34,709 nt of DNA, taken from assembly GCA_023417885.1 (NCBI GenBank), contig JAEZED010000096.1, positions 1 through 34,709 on the forward strand. Reading direction: 5' to 3'. The position numbers and the translations under genes are program-made. This DNA is from Planctomycetota bacterium (GTDB lineage: Bacteria > Planctomycetota > Phycisphaerae > Tepidisphaerales > Tepidisphaeraceae). Of the stretch, positions 26,491 to 34,709 are shown in pieces; the stretch's first letter is position 1; every line of letters starts with the position of its first letter. Below the pieces are notes generated by a model, which saw only the letters and a program-made list of their open reading frames with translations, had not been told where the DNA came from and ran no database searches.

Positions 26491-27765
26491 TCACTCGGCG
26501 GTGTCGAGCATGACCATCCTGCCTACCTGTCCGCGGGTGAGCACCGGGTCGATCGCCACGATTTCCCCGGAAGTCGTCGCGGCGATGATGCGAGCGCCGT
26601 CGCGGTTCCGGGCGAACATGGTGAAGTCGTTCCGCTCGGTGCGGAACTTCTCCTCGCCCGTGCGCTTGTCGTGGGCGACGATGTGCCCGTCGCGGTAGAG
26701 CAGGTAGACGTTTCGGTCGTCGTGGCTGAGGACGTCGCGGGCGCCCTCGGCGACCCAGGTCGGCTCACGGCCGATCGTGGCGCCTTCGGTCTTGCTCAGC
26801 GCCACCACGCCCCTGCCCTCGACCGGCAGGTAAACGAAATCCTGCGTCGGGAAGGCTGGCCTGAAAAGCGGAACCTCCGCGAAGTGACGCCACAGCACCC
26901 GCCCGGTCTCGCGATCCAGGACGTAGAAGACGGAGTCGTTGCTCGGCACATAGAGACCGCCCTCGTCGGCCGTCAGGTGAGCGGTCACGGCGCGGCCCGT
27001 TTCGAATCGCTCGATCGGCCAGGCCCGTCGGCCATCCTGCGTGATGGCGGTGACGGCCCCCGTCTCGTCGGCCACGTAGAAGATGTCGTCGAACACGACC
27101 GGCCGCCCGATGACGACGCCCCGCACCAGCGTCGGCGTGAGGATCGGGTTGACCTCGCGCGTCGGGTCGATTTGCGCCGCCCGCCCGCCGTAGTTGTCGG
27201 CAAGGCCGGCAAAAGCCAGCCCCTCGTACCCGAAGGTGGGGCTCGTGAGTGCCCGGTTGCCACGCTCCAGGGGCGTCTCCTGAAGCCGGTCGCCCCCGTC
27301 AGCGGTGAGCAGGATGTAGCTCGTGTTGGAGGGGAAGGCGATGAATCGCTCCACCGCGGTGCCCAGGCGGTTCAGGGCCTCCAGGAGCACCGGCGGCCAG
27401 AGCCGATCGAGCGGGCCCACGACGTCGGTGCTGATCCACTGGGTGGTGCCGCCGGTGGCGCTGAGGGCGACGACGGCGTTCCGGTCGGTGTAGATCAGGA
27501 CGAGATCGTCGCGAAGGAAGACCTGGTCGGGCGCGCCGTAGTCCCCGGTGTCGATCCGCTGCGACCAGGCGGACATGAACGTGTTCGGCTCAAGCAACTG
27601 GCTGCCCGGGTCCTGCCGGGGCGCGTCGGTCGAGCGGCACCCGGTGCTGCCCGTTGCCAGCGCCGCGCCGAGCAGCAGGGCCAGCGCGGCTCCCTTAGCG
27701 GGGCGGGCCGCCCGCCGGAGAAAGGCGGCGACGGAGGACGATTGTGGGCGGTGCGTCGGGGGCAT
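26491..27765 (-). CDS. PQQ-type beta-propeller lipoprotein (BamB-like fold)
   Basis: 424 aa. Residues about 24-43 are a hydrophobic signal ending 'ATGSTGC', a plausible lipobox with Cys43. The rest reads as a PQQ/BamB-type propeller with blades of the form 'VYVLD..TG..LWR': 'VVALSATGGTTQWIS', 'VTAITQDGRRAWPIE', 'FYVLDRETGRVLWRH', 'VVALSKTEGATIG', 'IVAHDKRTGEEKFR', 'IVAIDPVLTRGQVG'. Such proteins are protein-protein scaffolds, as in outer-membrane assembly, or enzyme domains; no quinoprotein catalytic residues are clear, so a scaffold role is more likely (inference). The ATG at 27765 is chosen because it gives a complete signal. No Bam partner gene is adjacent. Confidence 0.78.
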   Translation of the reverse strand: MPPTHRPQSSSVAAFLRRAARPAKGAALALLLGAALATGSTGCRSTDAPRQDPGSQLLEPNTFMSAWSQRIDTGDYGAPDQVFLRDDLVLIYTDRNAVVALSATGGTTQWISTDVVGPLDRLWPPVLLEALNRLGTAVERFIAFPSNTSYILLTADGGDRLQETPLERGNRALTSPTFGYEGLAFAGLADNYGGRAAQIDPTREVNPILTPTLVRGVVIGRPVVFDDIFYVADETGAVTAITQDGRRAWPIERFETGRAVTAHLTADEGGLYVPSNDSVFYVLDRETGRVLWRHFAEVPLFRPAFPTQDFVYLPVEGRGVVALSKTEGATIGREPTWVAEGARDVLSHDDRNVYLLYRDGHIVAHDKRTGEEKFRTERNDFTMFARNRDGARIIAATTSGEIVAIDPVLTRGQVGRMVMLDTAE

Positions 27766-28210
27766 GTGCGATCGGAGCAAGGGGTGCACTCCTTGAACTC
27801 GGGTGGGCTGTGGGCGGGACATGAATCGGGAGACCGGGGGTTCCCGCCTGAGCGCCCGCGGAAGGACAAGCGGCCCGGTCGATTCGGCGTCGCGGAACAC
27901 ACCACGTGGTCGTTCCTGGCCCTTTTCTCGAGCGTGGCGGACGCGCTCGTGCCGGTGGGCCGGCGGGTGGGGCCGCAGAATACCCGCAACGAAGCGGGCG
28001 GGTCAATTCCGCCACCCCGCCCAACTGCCGAACCGTACCGGGGTTGAGCCCGCCGATAACGCCCGGCGGCGACAACCGGCTGATGGTAAGCTCGTCGCGC
28101 GCCCGCTCCCGGCACCGCAATAGTCGGTGCGGCGAGGCGTTGGAAGGGACGGCACGTCCGGTCGTTTACGTGCCCTCGCTACCGCCGAATCTCCAGATTG
28201 GACTTCCGCC
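27766..28210. other. Gene-free divergent intergenic region
   Basis: 445 nt between two divergent genes, GC-rich, with no convincing ORF. Three small hairpins lie near the right end: GCACCG/CGGTGC (28122-28140), GGACG/CGTCC (around 28151), and GGCACGT (28151-28157) with ACGTGCC (28168-28174). The last is 36 nt before the start of the Spy/deiodinase gene and could be part of its leader. I see no clear promoter boxes. Confidence 0.4.
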
Positions 28211-29665
28211 ATGTGGCCTACCTCCTCATTCGGCCGTTCGGTGCTGCTCGGGATCATTTGCCTGGCGACGGCGGCGCCCGCGGCGGCCGCGGCATTGCAG
28301 GATCCCCCCTCCACCCGCCCCAGCACGCGGCCCGACCCGCAACGCCGGGCGCGCGACCAGGAGCGGGCGCAGCCGCAGATCCGCGGCCTGCTCGACCGCC
28401 TGCAACGCGCCGCTGAGGCGGTCCAGTTGACCGACGAGCAGCGCCCGCGCGTGAGGCGGATCCTGCGCAACGCCGAGGGAGAGCTCCGGCAGTTGTCGGC
28501 GCGCCTGGCGGAGATGACGCCGGACGCCCGGCGCGAGGCGCTCCAGGAGGTGATCGGGCGCACGGTGGAGGAGATCCACGCGGTGCTCACGCCGGAGCAG
28601 CAGCCGGTCTTCCGGCAGCAGGTGGAGCAGTTTCGCGAGGATCTTCGCGAGGGTGCCAACCGCGGCCAGGGGATTGCGGGCGCCGTGGGCTACCTCGAGC
28701 AGCTCACCACGGCGCTGGATGGGCTGGACCTGACGCCGGAGCAGGATCAGAAGGTGAACGAGTCGCTGGAAGCCCTCCGACAGGACATACGCCGCATGGT
28801 GGCGCGGACGCGGAACGCCCAGGGGGGCGACGTGGACACCGAGACGCTCGCCGCGGCGATGCGGCAGCGACTCCAGGCGTTCCGGGAGTCGCTCGAGGAG
28901 ATCCTCACGCCCGAGCAAATCGCCCAGCTTGAGCAGGCCGTGCAGTCGGACCGCGCGGGCGGTTCAGGGCCCGCCACCCATCCCGGCCGCAACGGCGGGG
29001 ATCAGTCGCAGATGATGGGCGATACCCGCATGACCCCCGGCGACGGGCAGATGGGGGCGATGACGCCGATGTCCGGCGCCGGCTCTCGCGAGCGACCGGC
29101 CGGCCCGGGCGAGAGCGCCTTCCTCGCGCGCCTTTCCGAGCCCGAGGGCCTTGCCGTGGGGCAGGAGGTGCCCGCATCGCTGGCCGTCGTGACGCTGGAC
29201 GGCAAGGAAGTGCCGCTCCGACGGTTCGTGCCGCGCACCAAGCCGCTCGTGGTGCTGCTGGGCTCGATGAGCAACCCGACGTTTCGCGACCGCGTGAGCG
29301 ACCTCGTCTGGCTCCGCCGCGAGCTCGGGCAGGATGCCGAGCTCATGCTCGTCTACACGCGCGAGCAGTATCCCGCCGGCGAGTGGACGGTCGAGCGCAA
29401 CCAGCGCGACGGCGTCAGCCTGGAGCAGCACGAGGACATCGACGCCCGCGTCGCCGCCGCCCGCAACCTGCGCGTGGAGGCGAAGATCGTCTTCGAGATG
29501 GCGGTCGACACGATGGACGACTCCGTCGTCGAGACGCTGGTGGGAGAGGGCGCGCACTGCGCCGCGATCGTCATCGGCCGCGACGGGCGGATCATCGGGC
29601 GCCAGCAGTGGCTCGATCCGACGGGCCTTCCGGGCATGGTCTCGCGGGAGCGGACCAGCCGGTGA
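28211..29665 (+). CDS. Secreted protein with duplicated Spy/LTxxQ region and deiodinase-like thioredoxin fold
   Basis: 484 aa. A signal peptide covers about 1-29. Residues 55-245 are helical and carry four LTxxQ motifs (LTDEQ 73-77, LTPEQ 126-130, LTPEQ 174-178, LTPEQ 232-236), as in two tandem Spy/CpxP-like modules; Spy is a periplasmic chaperone. A Met/Gly-rich linker (about 250-300) follows. Residues 318-478 look like the iodothyronine-deiodinase branch of thioredoxin folds: 'PLVVLLGSMSNPTFRDRV', 'ELMLVYTREQYPAGEW', 'IVFEMAVDTMDD', 'AIVIGRDGRIIGRQQWLDP'. The residue in the place of catalytic Sec/Cys is Asn355, so redox activity by this site is unlikely. The ATG at 28211 gives a complete signal peptide. 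It converges on the exonuclease gene with an 11-nt gap. Confidence 0.72.
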   Translation: MWPTSSFGRSVLLGIICLATAAPAAAAALQDPPSTRPSTRPDPQRRARDQERAQPQIRGLLDRLQRAAEAVQLTDEQRPRVRRILRNAEGELRQLSARLAEMTPDARREALQEVIGRTVEEIHAVLTPEQQPVFRQQVEQFREDLREGANRGQGIAGAVGYLEQLTTALDGLDLTPEQDQKVNESLEALRQDIRRMVARTRNAQGGDVDTETLAAAMRQRLQAFRESLEEILTPEQIAQLEQAVQSDRAGGSGPATHPGRNGGDQSQMMGDTRMTPGDGQMGAMTPMSGAGSRERPAGPGESAFLARLSEPEGLAVGQEVPASLAVVTLDGKEVPLRRFVPRTKPLVVLLGSMSNPTFRDRVSDLVWLRRELGQDAELMLVYTREQYPAGEWTVERNQRDGVSLEQHEDIDARVAAARNLRVEAKIVFEMAVDTMDDSVVETLVGEGAHCAAIVIGRDGRIIGRQQWLDPTGLPGMVSRERTSR

Positions 29666-29676
29666 CGCGCATCGCC

Positions 29677-30750
29677 TCAGCCGAAGAGCGTCATCTGTGC
29701 CGGCGGGCGCGCCGGGACGGCGCGGATTCCGAGCCGCGCCAGGTGGTCGGGGAACTCATCGAAACCGTGCGTCGTGACGACATGCTTCGGACGGACGCGA
29801 TTCACCATCTCCACGAGCTCATCGAAGTCGGCATGATCCGAGAGCGGCAGCGCGTGGTCGACCCCGTAGCGGAAGATGGCGTTCTTCGCCAGCGACCAGC
29901 CGGTCACGATGATCCGGCACACCTTGTCACCGAACTGCGTGGTGAACGGCTTCCGCGCCGCGCCCGGCGGTGCGACCAGGGCGCCACGCTCGGCCAAGTC
30001 GAGCTGCGCGGGGCCGCGGAAGTCCTCCGCCCTGTACCGCCGAAGGCTCTCGGGCGGGCCGAGGGAGACGCCGAAGCGTTGGTAGACCTCGCTGATCGCA
30101 GCGACGGCGCCGTGCTGGGTGACCCTGATCCCGGCGTCGGTCAGGATGCGCACGACCTCCTGGGCCTTGCCGAGGGAGTAGCCGTAGACGATCGGCTGCC
30201 GCCCCGCCCGCAGCGCCCCGGCGACGATCTCCGCGAGCTGCGCCTCCACCTCGCTCGCCGGCGGAAAGCGGTAGAAGGGACGGCCAAACGTGCTCTCGAT
30301 GACCAGCACGTCCGCCTCGCACGGCTCGGCCTGCGGCACGGTGCGGCAGGCCCGGAGCTTGAAGTCGCCCGTGTAGAGCAGGCTCGCCTCACCCCGCCGG
30401 ACGTGCAGCATCGCGCTGCCCAGGACGTGGCCCGCGGGCAGCAGCCGGGCGCTGGTGTCCTCGTCCAGATCGACAGCCTCGCCATACTCGCGCTCCAGGA
30501 CCTCCGTGGCCAGGCCGCAGCGCCGCCGACCGATGGCGGCGGTTACCGGAGTGCAGAGCGCAAGCCCGTGAACGCGCGCCGGATCGGGGGGCGTGTTCTC
30601 CGGATCGCCGATCGGCAGGTGGTCGCTGTGAGCGTGGGAGACGAAGCAGTTCTGGCGCGGAAGGCGGCTGTCGAGATACCACGCGGTGCCGGCGACGCGC
30701 AGGCCACTGGACCACTGGAAGAGCCCCAGATTGTCCTGCGTCTGCGTCAA
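29677..30750 (-). CDS. MBL-fold nuclease, ligase-associated DNA exonuclease type
   Basis: 357 aa. The metallo-beta-lactamase motifs are complete: 'SHAHSDH' (H39, H41, D43, H44), 'AGHVLGSAM' (H108), 'YTGDFK' (D129) and 'LSDHADFDEL' (H306). The beta-CASP-like insert holds 'IVYGYSLGKAQEVVRIL'. The domain order and ending 'HVVTTHGFDEFPDHLARLG' match the ligase-associated exonuclease branch. Relatives sit next to an ATP-dependent DNA ligase and a helicase and act in DNA repair; none of these partners is within this window. The last residues are QMTLFG (352-357), close to the sliding-clamp binding motif QLxLF. The TTG start at 30750 is supported by AAGGA 5 nt upstream. It is divergent from the tricorn-like gene. 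Confidence 0.88.
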   Translation of the reverse strand: MTQTQDNLGLFQWSSGLRVAGTAWYLDSRLPRQNCFVSHAHSDHLPIGDPENTPPDPARVHGLALCTPVTAAIGRRRCGLATEVLEREYGEAVDLDEDTSARLLPAGHVLGSAMLHVRRGEASLLYTGDFKLRACRTVPQAEPCEADVLVIESTFGRPFYRFPPASEVEAQLAEIVAGALRAGRQPIVYGYSLGKAQEVVRILTDAGIRVTQHGAVAAISEVYQRFGVSLGPPESLRRYRAEDFRGPAQLDLAERGALVAPPGAARKPFTTQFGDKVCRIIVTGWSLAKNAIFRYGVDHALPLSDHADFDELVEMVNRVRPKHVVTTHGFDEFPDHLARLGIRAVPARPPAQMTLFG

Positions 30751-30953
30751 GCTGATCCTTCTGAGCGGCGCCTCCTGATCTTACCGATCCGGTTTGGCCG
30801 TTGTTCGGATATTGCGGAATTGAATCGCCCGGCGCTGCGACTTTCGCCGCGGCGGCCTTTGCGTAGCATGGCGATCGTGCCCCGCCGGCGGCCGCGTGCC
30901 GTCCGGAAGCCGAGCCGTGCTTCTTCTGACGCTTCCCGTAACCTGATCCTGCC

Positions 30954-33900
30954 ATGAAACGACTCGCTGTCGCGTCCGCGTTGCTGTTCACCGTGTGCCT
31001 GCTGCCACTGGCAGAGGCGCAGCAGGCCCGCCCCAATCCGCCCCGTGAGACGAACGTCTCGCTCCCCCGGATGCCCTCCATCTCGCCGGATGGGAACGTC
31101 GTCGTCTTCAGTTGGCGCGGCGACCTGTGGCGCGTCCCCGCGAACGGCGGGACGGCGATGCGCATCAGCAGCCACCCCTCCGACGACTCCTGGAGCCGCT
31201 TCAGCCCCGACGGCGCGCGACTGGCGTTCAACTCCCAGCGCCGAGGCAGCAGCGGGCTGTTCACGATGAACGTCGACGGCACCGGCATCACCGAGGTGCT
31301 CGCCTTCGACCGCTCGACCGCGCTCTCCGACTGGGGCGTCGACGGCGAGGGGAACGAGGTGCTGCTCTTCACCGGCTCCCTCGAGCCCGACGTCTACCGC
31401 AGCCCCCGCCCCTACCTCATCCCGGCCGAGGGCGGCGTCCACCGGCGCGTCCATGACGCATTCGGGCGCAGCCCCGCCATGGAGCCGGGCGGCGACCGCG
31501 TGCTCTTCGAGCGCGGCGGCGCGAGCTGGAGCCGTCGCCACTACCGCGGGCCCGACACGCGCGACGTCTGGCTCTACGACCCGGACGCCAATGACCCGTT
31601 CGTCGAGCTGACGCAGTGGGAAGGCAACGACGGCCGCCCGCGCTGGGCCGGCGAGAACCGCCTGGTCTACACCAGCGACCGCGCGGACAACACGGTGAAC
31701 CTGTACATGATGGACCTGTCCGCCGGCGAGGCGGCGGAGTCGGACGCGACGCGGCTTACGCACTACACCGACCGTGACGTCGAGGACTTCGACGTGACGC
31801 CAGACGGGAGCAAGCTCGTCTTTGCTCGCTGGGATCGGCTCTACACGCTGGACCTGACAACACCCGGCTCGGAGCCGCAGGAACTGACGATGACCGCGCC
31901 GGAGGATGAGCGCGACAATATCGAGTACGTCACCGTCGATCAGCGCGTCAACGAGGCGGCGCTCAGCCCCGACGGGAAGACGATGGCCTTCATCGCCTAC
32001 GGCCAGCTCTACGTGCGCGGCACGGACTCCGGGTCCGCCTCCCGGCGCATCAGCACGAGCCTGGCACGCCACAAGGACATCGCATGGAGCCCCGACGGCG
32101 GAACCCTCTACTTCGTCAACGACGAATCGGGCCGCGACGCCATCTACGCAGTCACCGCCACCCGCACGCGCTCCGAGATCGTCAAGCGCGTCGAGGAATA
32201 CCACGAGAAGGCGGGCGCCGCGGACGATGAAGAGAAGGCCGACGAGCCGACCACGCAGCCGGCGACACGGCCCGGCACCGGCCCAACCACCGACAGCACG
32301 CGGCAGCGCGGACAGGCGGAGGCCGCCACCGCGCCCGATCCGGCCAAGTGGCCCGACGCCCTTGCCTTCAACGTCGAACTCGTCAGCGAGAGCGAGCAGG
32401 GAGACGCCGGGCCGGTGCCTTCGTACGACGGCCGCCGACTCGCCTTCACGCGCGGCGTCGGCGACCTGTGGGTTTTGGATCTGGAGAGCGGCGCGGCCCA
32501 GCGCATCTACAACGGCTGGAGCCGCGGGCTCGGGTACATCTGGACGTACGACGACAAGCACCTGGTCTTCGCGACCAGCGACGCCGACTTCAACAACGAC
32601 ATCTGGGTGACCCGCTCCGACGGCACCGGATGGCGTGGCGAAGGGGCGCCCATCAATGTCACCCGGCATCCGCTGGGCGACTCCAACATGAGCATCAGCT
32701 ACGACGGCCGCGTGCTCACCTTCGGCAGCCAGCGCAGCAGCGGCATGTCAGACAGCGGCTACGACATCTACCGCGTCTACCTCGATCCGCGGCTGGAAGG
32801 CCTTCAGCAGCCGGAACTGGAGGAGTACTACAAGGAGCTGTCGGACAAGGTGAAGAAGATCAAGCTTCCGGAGGTGCCGGAGTTTGCGAAGGAGCGGGGC
32901 ACCGTCTCTCCGCTGGTGCGCGCCCTGGCCACCCGCCCCACGGGCGAAGCCGCCACCCGCGCCGCCGTCGAGGAGTCCACGCGCCGACCGGCGCGCAACG
33001 GCCCCGCCACCCAGCCCGCGACCCGCCCCACCACCGGGCCCGCCACGCAGGAGGCCGATGACGAAGCCGACGACGGGGCCGAGGAAGCCGAGGAGGTCGT
33101 GACGCTCGACGACTTCCCGCTGGAGGAGGCGTACCTGCGGATGCAGCGCGTTGCCACCGGCGCCAGCCGGCCGCTCGTCCTCCCCGACGCCAGCGCCATC
33201 TACTACTCCAGCGGGGGCGGAACGTTCCGCAACCCGTGGAACGGCAGCGCCCAGCGCGTGGGAGACGGCGTCAGCCTGCGCGGCCTGACGCCGAAGGGTG
33301 ACAAGATCTTCTACACGACGGGCGGGCGCGGCGGCTTCTTCGACACCAGCGGCTCGCGTGCCCACCAGCAGCGCAACTCCAACCCGGACGATCGGCTGGA
33401 GGTGGACCTGGCGGAGATGAACGAGCGCAAGTTCCTGGAACTGGCGCGCACGCTGGGCGACCAGTTCTATCACCCCACGATGAAGGATCTTCCCTGGGGC
33501 GAACTGACGCGCGACTACCTGCCCCTGGCCCGTGCCGCACGCTCGCCCGACGAGTTCCAGCACGTTGCCATGCGGCTGCTCGGCGAGCTCAACGGCAGCC
33601 ACCTCGGCGTCACCCCCGCCCGCAGCGGCGGATGGTCCGACTCCGGCGGAACGCGGCAGAGCTACGGCCACCTCGGCATCCGCTCGGAGCCGGCGGAGAA
33701 CGGCTTCCGCGTCGAGAGCGTGCTGGAGACCGGCCCAGCCGGCCGCGGGCCGATGCGCCTCATCGAGGGTGACGTCATCACCCACCTCGAGCTGGATCCC
33801 GTGGAGACGGACCGCCCGCTGGAGGTGCAGCTCGCCGACCGCGTCGGCCGGGAGATCGTCGTCGGCATCCAGCGTGACGGCGTGCAGCTGGATCTGCTGA

Positions 33901-34619
33901 TCACGCCGGTGAGCTACGGGCAGATCAGCGGCCTGACCTACGACCACTGGCGGAACGAGAACAACCGCAAGGTCGAGGAGATGAGCAACGGCCGCCTCGG
34001 CTACATCCACATCCGCGGGATGGACGAGGGGTCGCTGGACACGTTCGTGCGCGACCTGTACGCGGCCGCCCACGGTAAGGACGGGCTGATCGTGGACGTC
34101 CGCAACAACGGCGGCGGCTGGACGGCCGACCGGCTGCTGGCCTCGATCATGTACCCGCGGCACGCGTACACGATTCCGCGCGGAATGCAGGATTCGGCCG
34201 ACGCGGGGCGTGCCAACCCGCAGTCGGGCGGCTACCCGAACGACCGGCTCTTCATTCCGCGGTACGACCTGCCGATGAACATGCTCTGCAACGAGAAGAG
34301 CTTCTCGAACGCGGAGATCATCAGCCACGCCTTCAAGACGCTGGGGCGCGGGACGCTGGTCGGCGAGGAGACGGCCGGCGGGGTCATCAGCACCGGGGCG
34401 TTCACGCTCGTGGACGGCACCCGCGTGCGGCTCCCCTTCCGCGGGTGGTACCTGCCCGACGGCACCGACATGGAGAACAACGGCGCCATGCCGGACATCC
34501 GCATCGAGCAGACGCCCGAGGCGGAGGCCGACAACGAGGACGAGCAGCTCGAGGCCGCAGTGCGTGACCTGCTGGAGCGGCTGCCCGAGCCCGCCGAGCA
34601 GGCCAAGGCGGCGGGCTGA
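30954..34619 (+). CDS. Tricorn-type protease homologue, secreted
   Basis: 1221 aa. A signal peptide covers about 1-22 (ending AEA|Q). Then come WD/TolB-like propeller repeats ('MPSISPDGNVVVFSWRGDLW', 'WSRFSPDGARLAFNSQR'), the tricorn core 1 region, a PDZ-like domain ('FRVESVLETGPAGR') and an S41-type core 2 ('GYIHIRGMDEGSL', 'LIVDVRNNGGGW'). The likely catalytic Ser is 1118 in 'NEKSFSNAEIISHAF', and the likely His is 883 in 'ELNGSHLGV'; 'GEETAGG' holds the acidic residue. Tricorn degrades peptides after the proteasome in archaea; bacterial secreted forms are less understood. Two Thr/Pro/acidic linkers with 'TQPATRP' break up the propeller part. The ATG at 30954 has no Shine-Dalgarno sequence. 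Confidence 0.93.
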   Translation: MKRLAVASALLFTVCLLPLAEAQQARPNPPRETNVSLPRMPSISPDGNVVVFSWRGDLWRVPANGGTAMRISSHPSDDSWSRFSPDGARLAFNSQRRGSSGLFTMNVDGTGITEVLAFDRSTALSDWGVDGEGNEVLLFTGSLEPDVYRSPRPYLIPAEGGVHRRVHDAFGRSPAMEPGGDRVLFERGGASWSRRHYRGPDTRDVWLYDPDANDPFVELTQWEGNDGRPRWAGENRLVYTSDRADNTVNLYMMDLSAGEAAESDATRLTHYTDRDVEDFDVTPDGSKLVFARWDRLYTLDLTTPGSEPQELTMTAPEDERDNIEYVTVDQRVNEAALSPDGKTMAFIAYGQLYVRGTDSGSASRRISTSLARHKDIAWSPDGGTLYFVNDESGRDAIYAVTATRTRSEIVKRVEEYHEKAGAADDEEKADEPTTQPATRPGTGPTTDSTRQRGQAEAATAPDPAKWPDALAFNVELVSESEQGDAGPVPSYDGRRLAFTRGVGDLWVLDLESGAAQRIYNGWSRGLGYIWTYDDKHLVFATSDADFNNDIWVTRSDGTGWRGEGAPINVTRHPLGDSNMSISYDGRVLTFGSQRSSGMSDSGYDIYRVYLDPRLEGLQQPELEEYYKELSDKVKKIKLPEVPEFAKERGTVSPLVRALATRPTGEAATRAAVEESTRRPARNGPATQPATRPTTGPATQEADDEADDGAEEAEEVVTLDDFPLEEAYLRMQRVATGASRPLVLPDASAIYYSSGGGTFRNPWNGSAQRVGDGVSLRGLTPKGDKIFYTTGGRGGFFDTSGSRAHQQRNSNPDDRLEVDLAEMNERKFLELARTLGDQFYHPTMKDLPWGELTRDYLPLARAARSPDEFQHVAMRLLGELNGSHLGVTPARSGGWSDSGGTRQSYGHLGIRSEPAENGFRVESVLETGPAGRGPMRLIEGDVITHLELDPVETDRPLEVQLADRVGREIVVGIQRDGVQLDLLITPVSYGQISGLTYDHWRNENNRKVEEMSNGRLGYIHIRGMDEGSLDTFVRDLYAAAHGKDGLIVDVRNNGGGWTADRLLASIMYPRHAYTIPRGMQDSADAGRANPQSGGYPNDRLFIPRYDLPMNMLCNEKSFSNAEIISHAFKTLGRGTLVGEETAGGVISTGAFTLVDGTRVRLPFRGWYLPDGTDMENNGAMPDIRIEQTPEAEADNEDEQLEAAVRDLLERLPEPAEQAKAAG

Positions 34620-34642
34620 GATCCCTGTTCCACCAACCACGA

Positions 34643-34670
34643 GCCCCGCTCCCTTGGAGCGGGGCATTTT
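34643..34670 (+). terminator. Rho-independent terminator after the tricorn-like gene
   Basis: The 10-bp perfect stem has left arm GCCCCGCTCC (34643-34652), loop CTT and the exact complement (34656-34665), and is followed by ATTTT. It starts 24 nt after the stop. Confidence 0.85.
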
Positions 34671-34685
34671 CGTTACGCAAGAGGC

Positions 34686-34706
34686 GGGGGGGGGGGGGGG
34701 GGGGGG
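34686..34706. repeat. G21 homopolymer at the window end (probable artefact)
   Basis: Twenty-one consecutive G bases are followed by CCC at the very end of the window. Such runs at contig ends are typical of no-signal calls in two-colour sequencing. I treat it as artefact, not biology. Confidence 0.7.
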
Positions 34707-34709
34707 CCC

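Noticed and set aside
28127..28210. 28-residue extension of the Spy/deiodinase protein
   Set aside because: The signal peptide starts at the ATG at 28211; an extra charged stretch before it would not fit an exported protein.

Overview
The window is GC-rich chromosomal DNA, most likely from a member of the Planctomycetota and perhaps the class Phycisphaerae. The evidence is the combination of an ECF-type sigma factor carrying a membrane anchor and a large C-terminal extension, a Ser/Thr kinase joined to a long row of kinesin-light-chain-type TPRs, a sulfatase, a PEP-CTERM/HAF-repeat surface protein, a tricorn-type protease with threonine/proline-rich linkers, and several small proteins of planctomycete type. 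This placement is inference from gene content, since no rRNA marker is present. I see no tRNA, rRNA, CRISPR array, transposase, integrase or phage gene.

Layout. 1-2.0 kb: the end of a sulfatase, then gcvT and gcvH. 2.0-6.2 kb: an accessory-looking insert between gcvTH and gcvP. It holds the sigma-factor fusion, a REP-like inverted pair, a fibronectin-type-III-like protein, a 42-bp tandem array in which every unit can form small hairpins, a small membrane protein and a 190-bp palindrome. 6.2-9.2 kb: full-length gcvP, completing the T, H and P proteins of glycine cleavage. 9.2-14.7 kb: an unrecognised 406-aa protein, a PEP-CTERM HAF-repeat protein, an App1-type phosphatase, a putative lipoprotein, and a 900-bp gene-free stretch with a 21-bp minisatellite. 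14.7-23.1 kb: mostly housekeeping genes (gatB, a secreted S10-type peptidase, a PduO-type cobalamin adenosyltransferase, plsY, a membrane metallophosphoesterase, a voltage-sensor-like membrane protein and nuoF). 23.1-34.7 kb: the kinase-TPR protein, a small conserved-looking protein, a PQQ-type beta-propeller lipoprotein, a double Spy/LTxxQ plus deiodinase-fold protein, an MBL-fold exonuclease and the tricorn-like protease. The last bases are a G21 homopolymer that looks like a sequencing or assembly artefact.

How the genes work together. GcvT, GcvH and GcvP act on glycine to give CO2, ammonia and methylene-THF; the L protein is not here. Most other genes are single transcription units on alternating strands, so little operon logic can be read. 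Two classes of start region stand out. Some genes have a clear Shine-Dalgarno sequence. Others have none, but carry a TATAAT-like hexamer 6-9 nt before the start codon, which suggests leaderless mRNAs.

The most novel signals are in the non-coding DNA: the 42-bp array with base changes that preserve pairing (about 5.03-5.21 kb), the 190-bp nested palindrome (5.88-6.07 kb) and the 21-bp array with a 63-bp higher-order period (13.96-14.13 kb). Among proteins, the double-Spy/deiodinase fusion, which lacks the catalytic Sec/Cys, and the pore-less voltage-sensor-like protein are the most unusual. I did not find a complete, clearly new multi-gene system.
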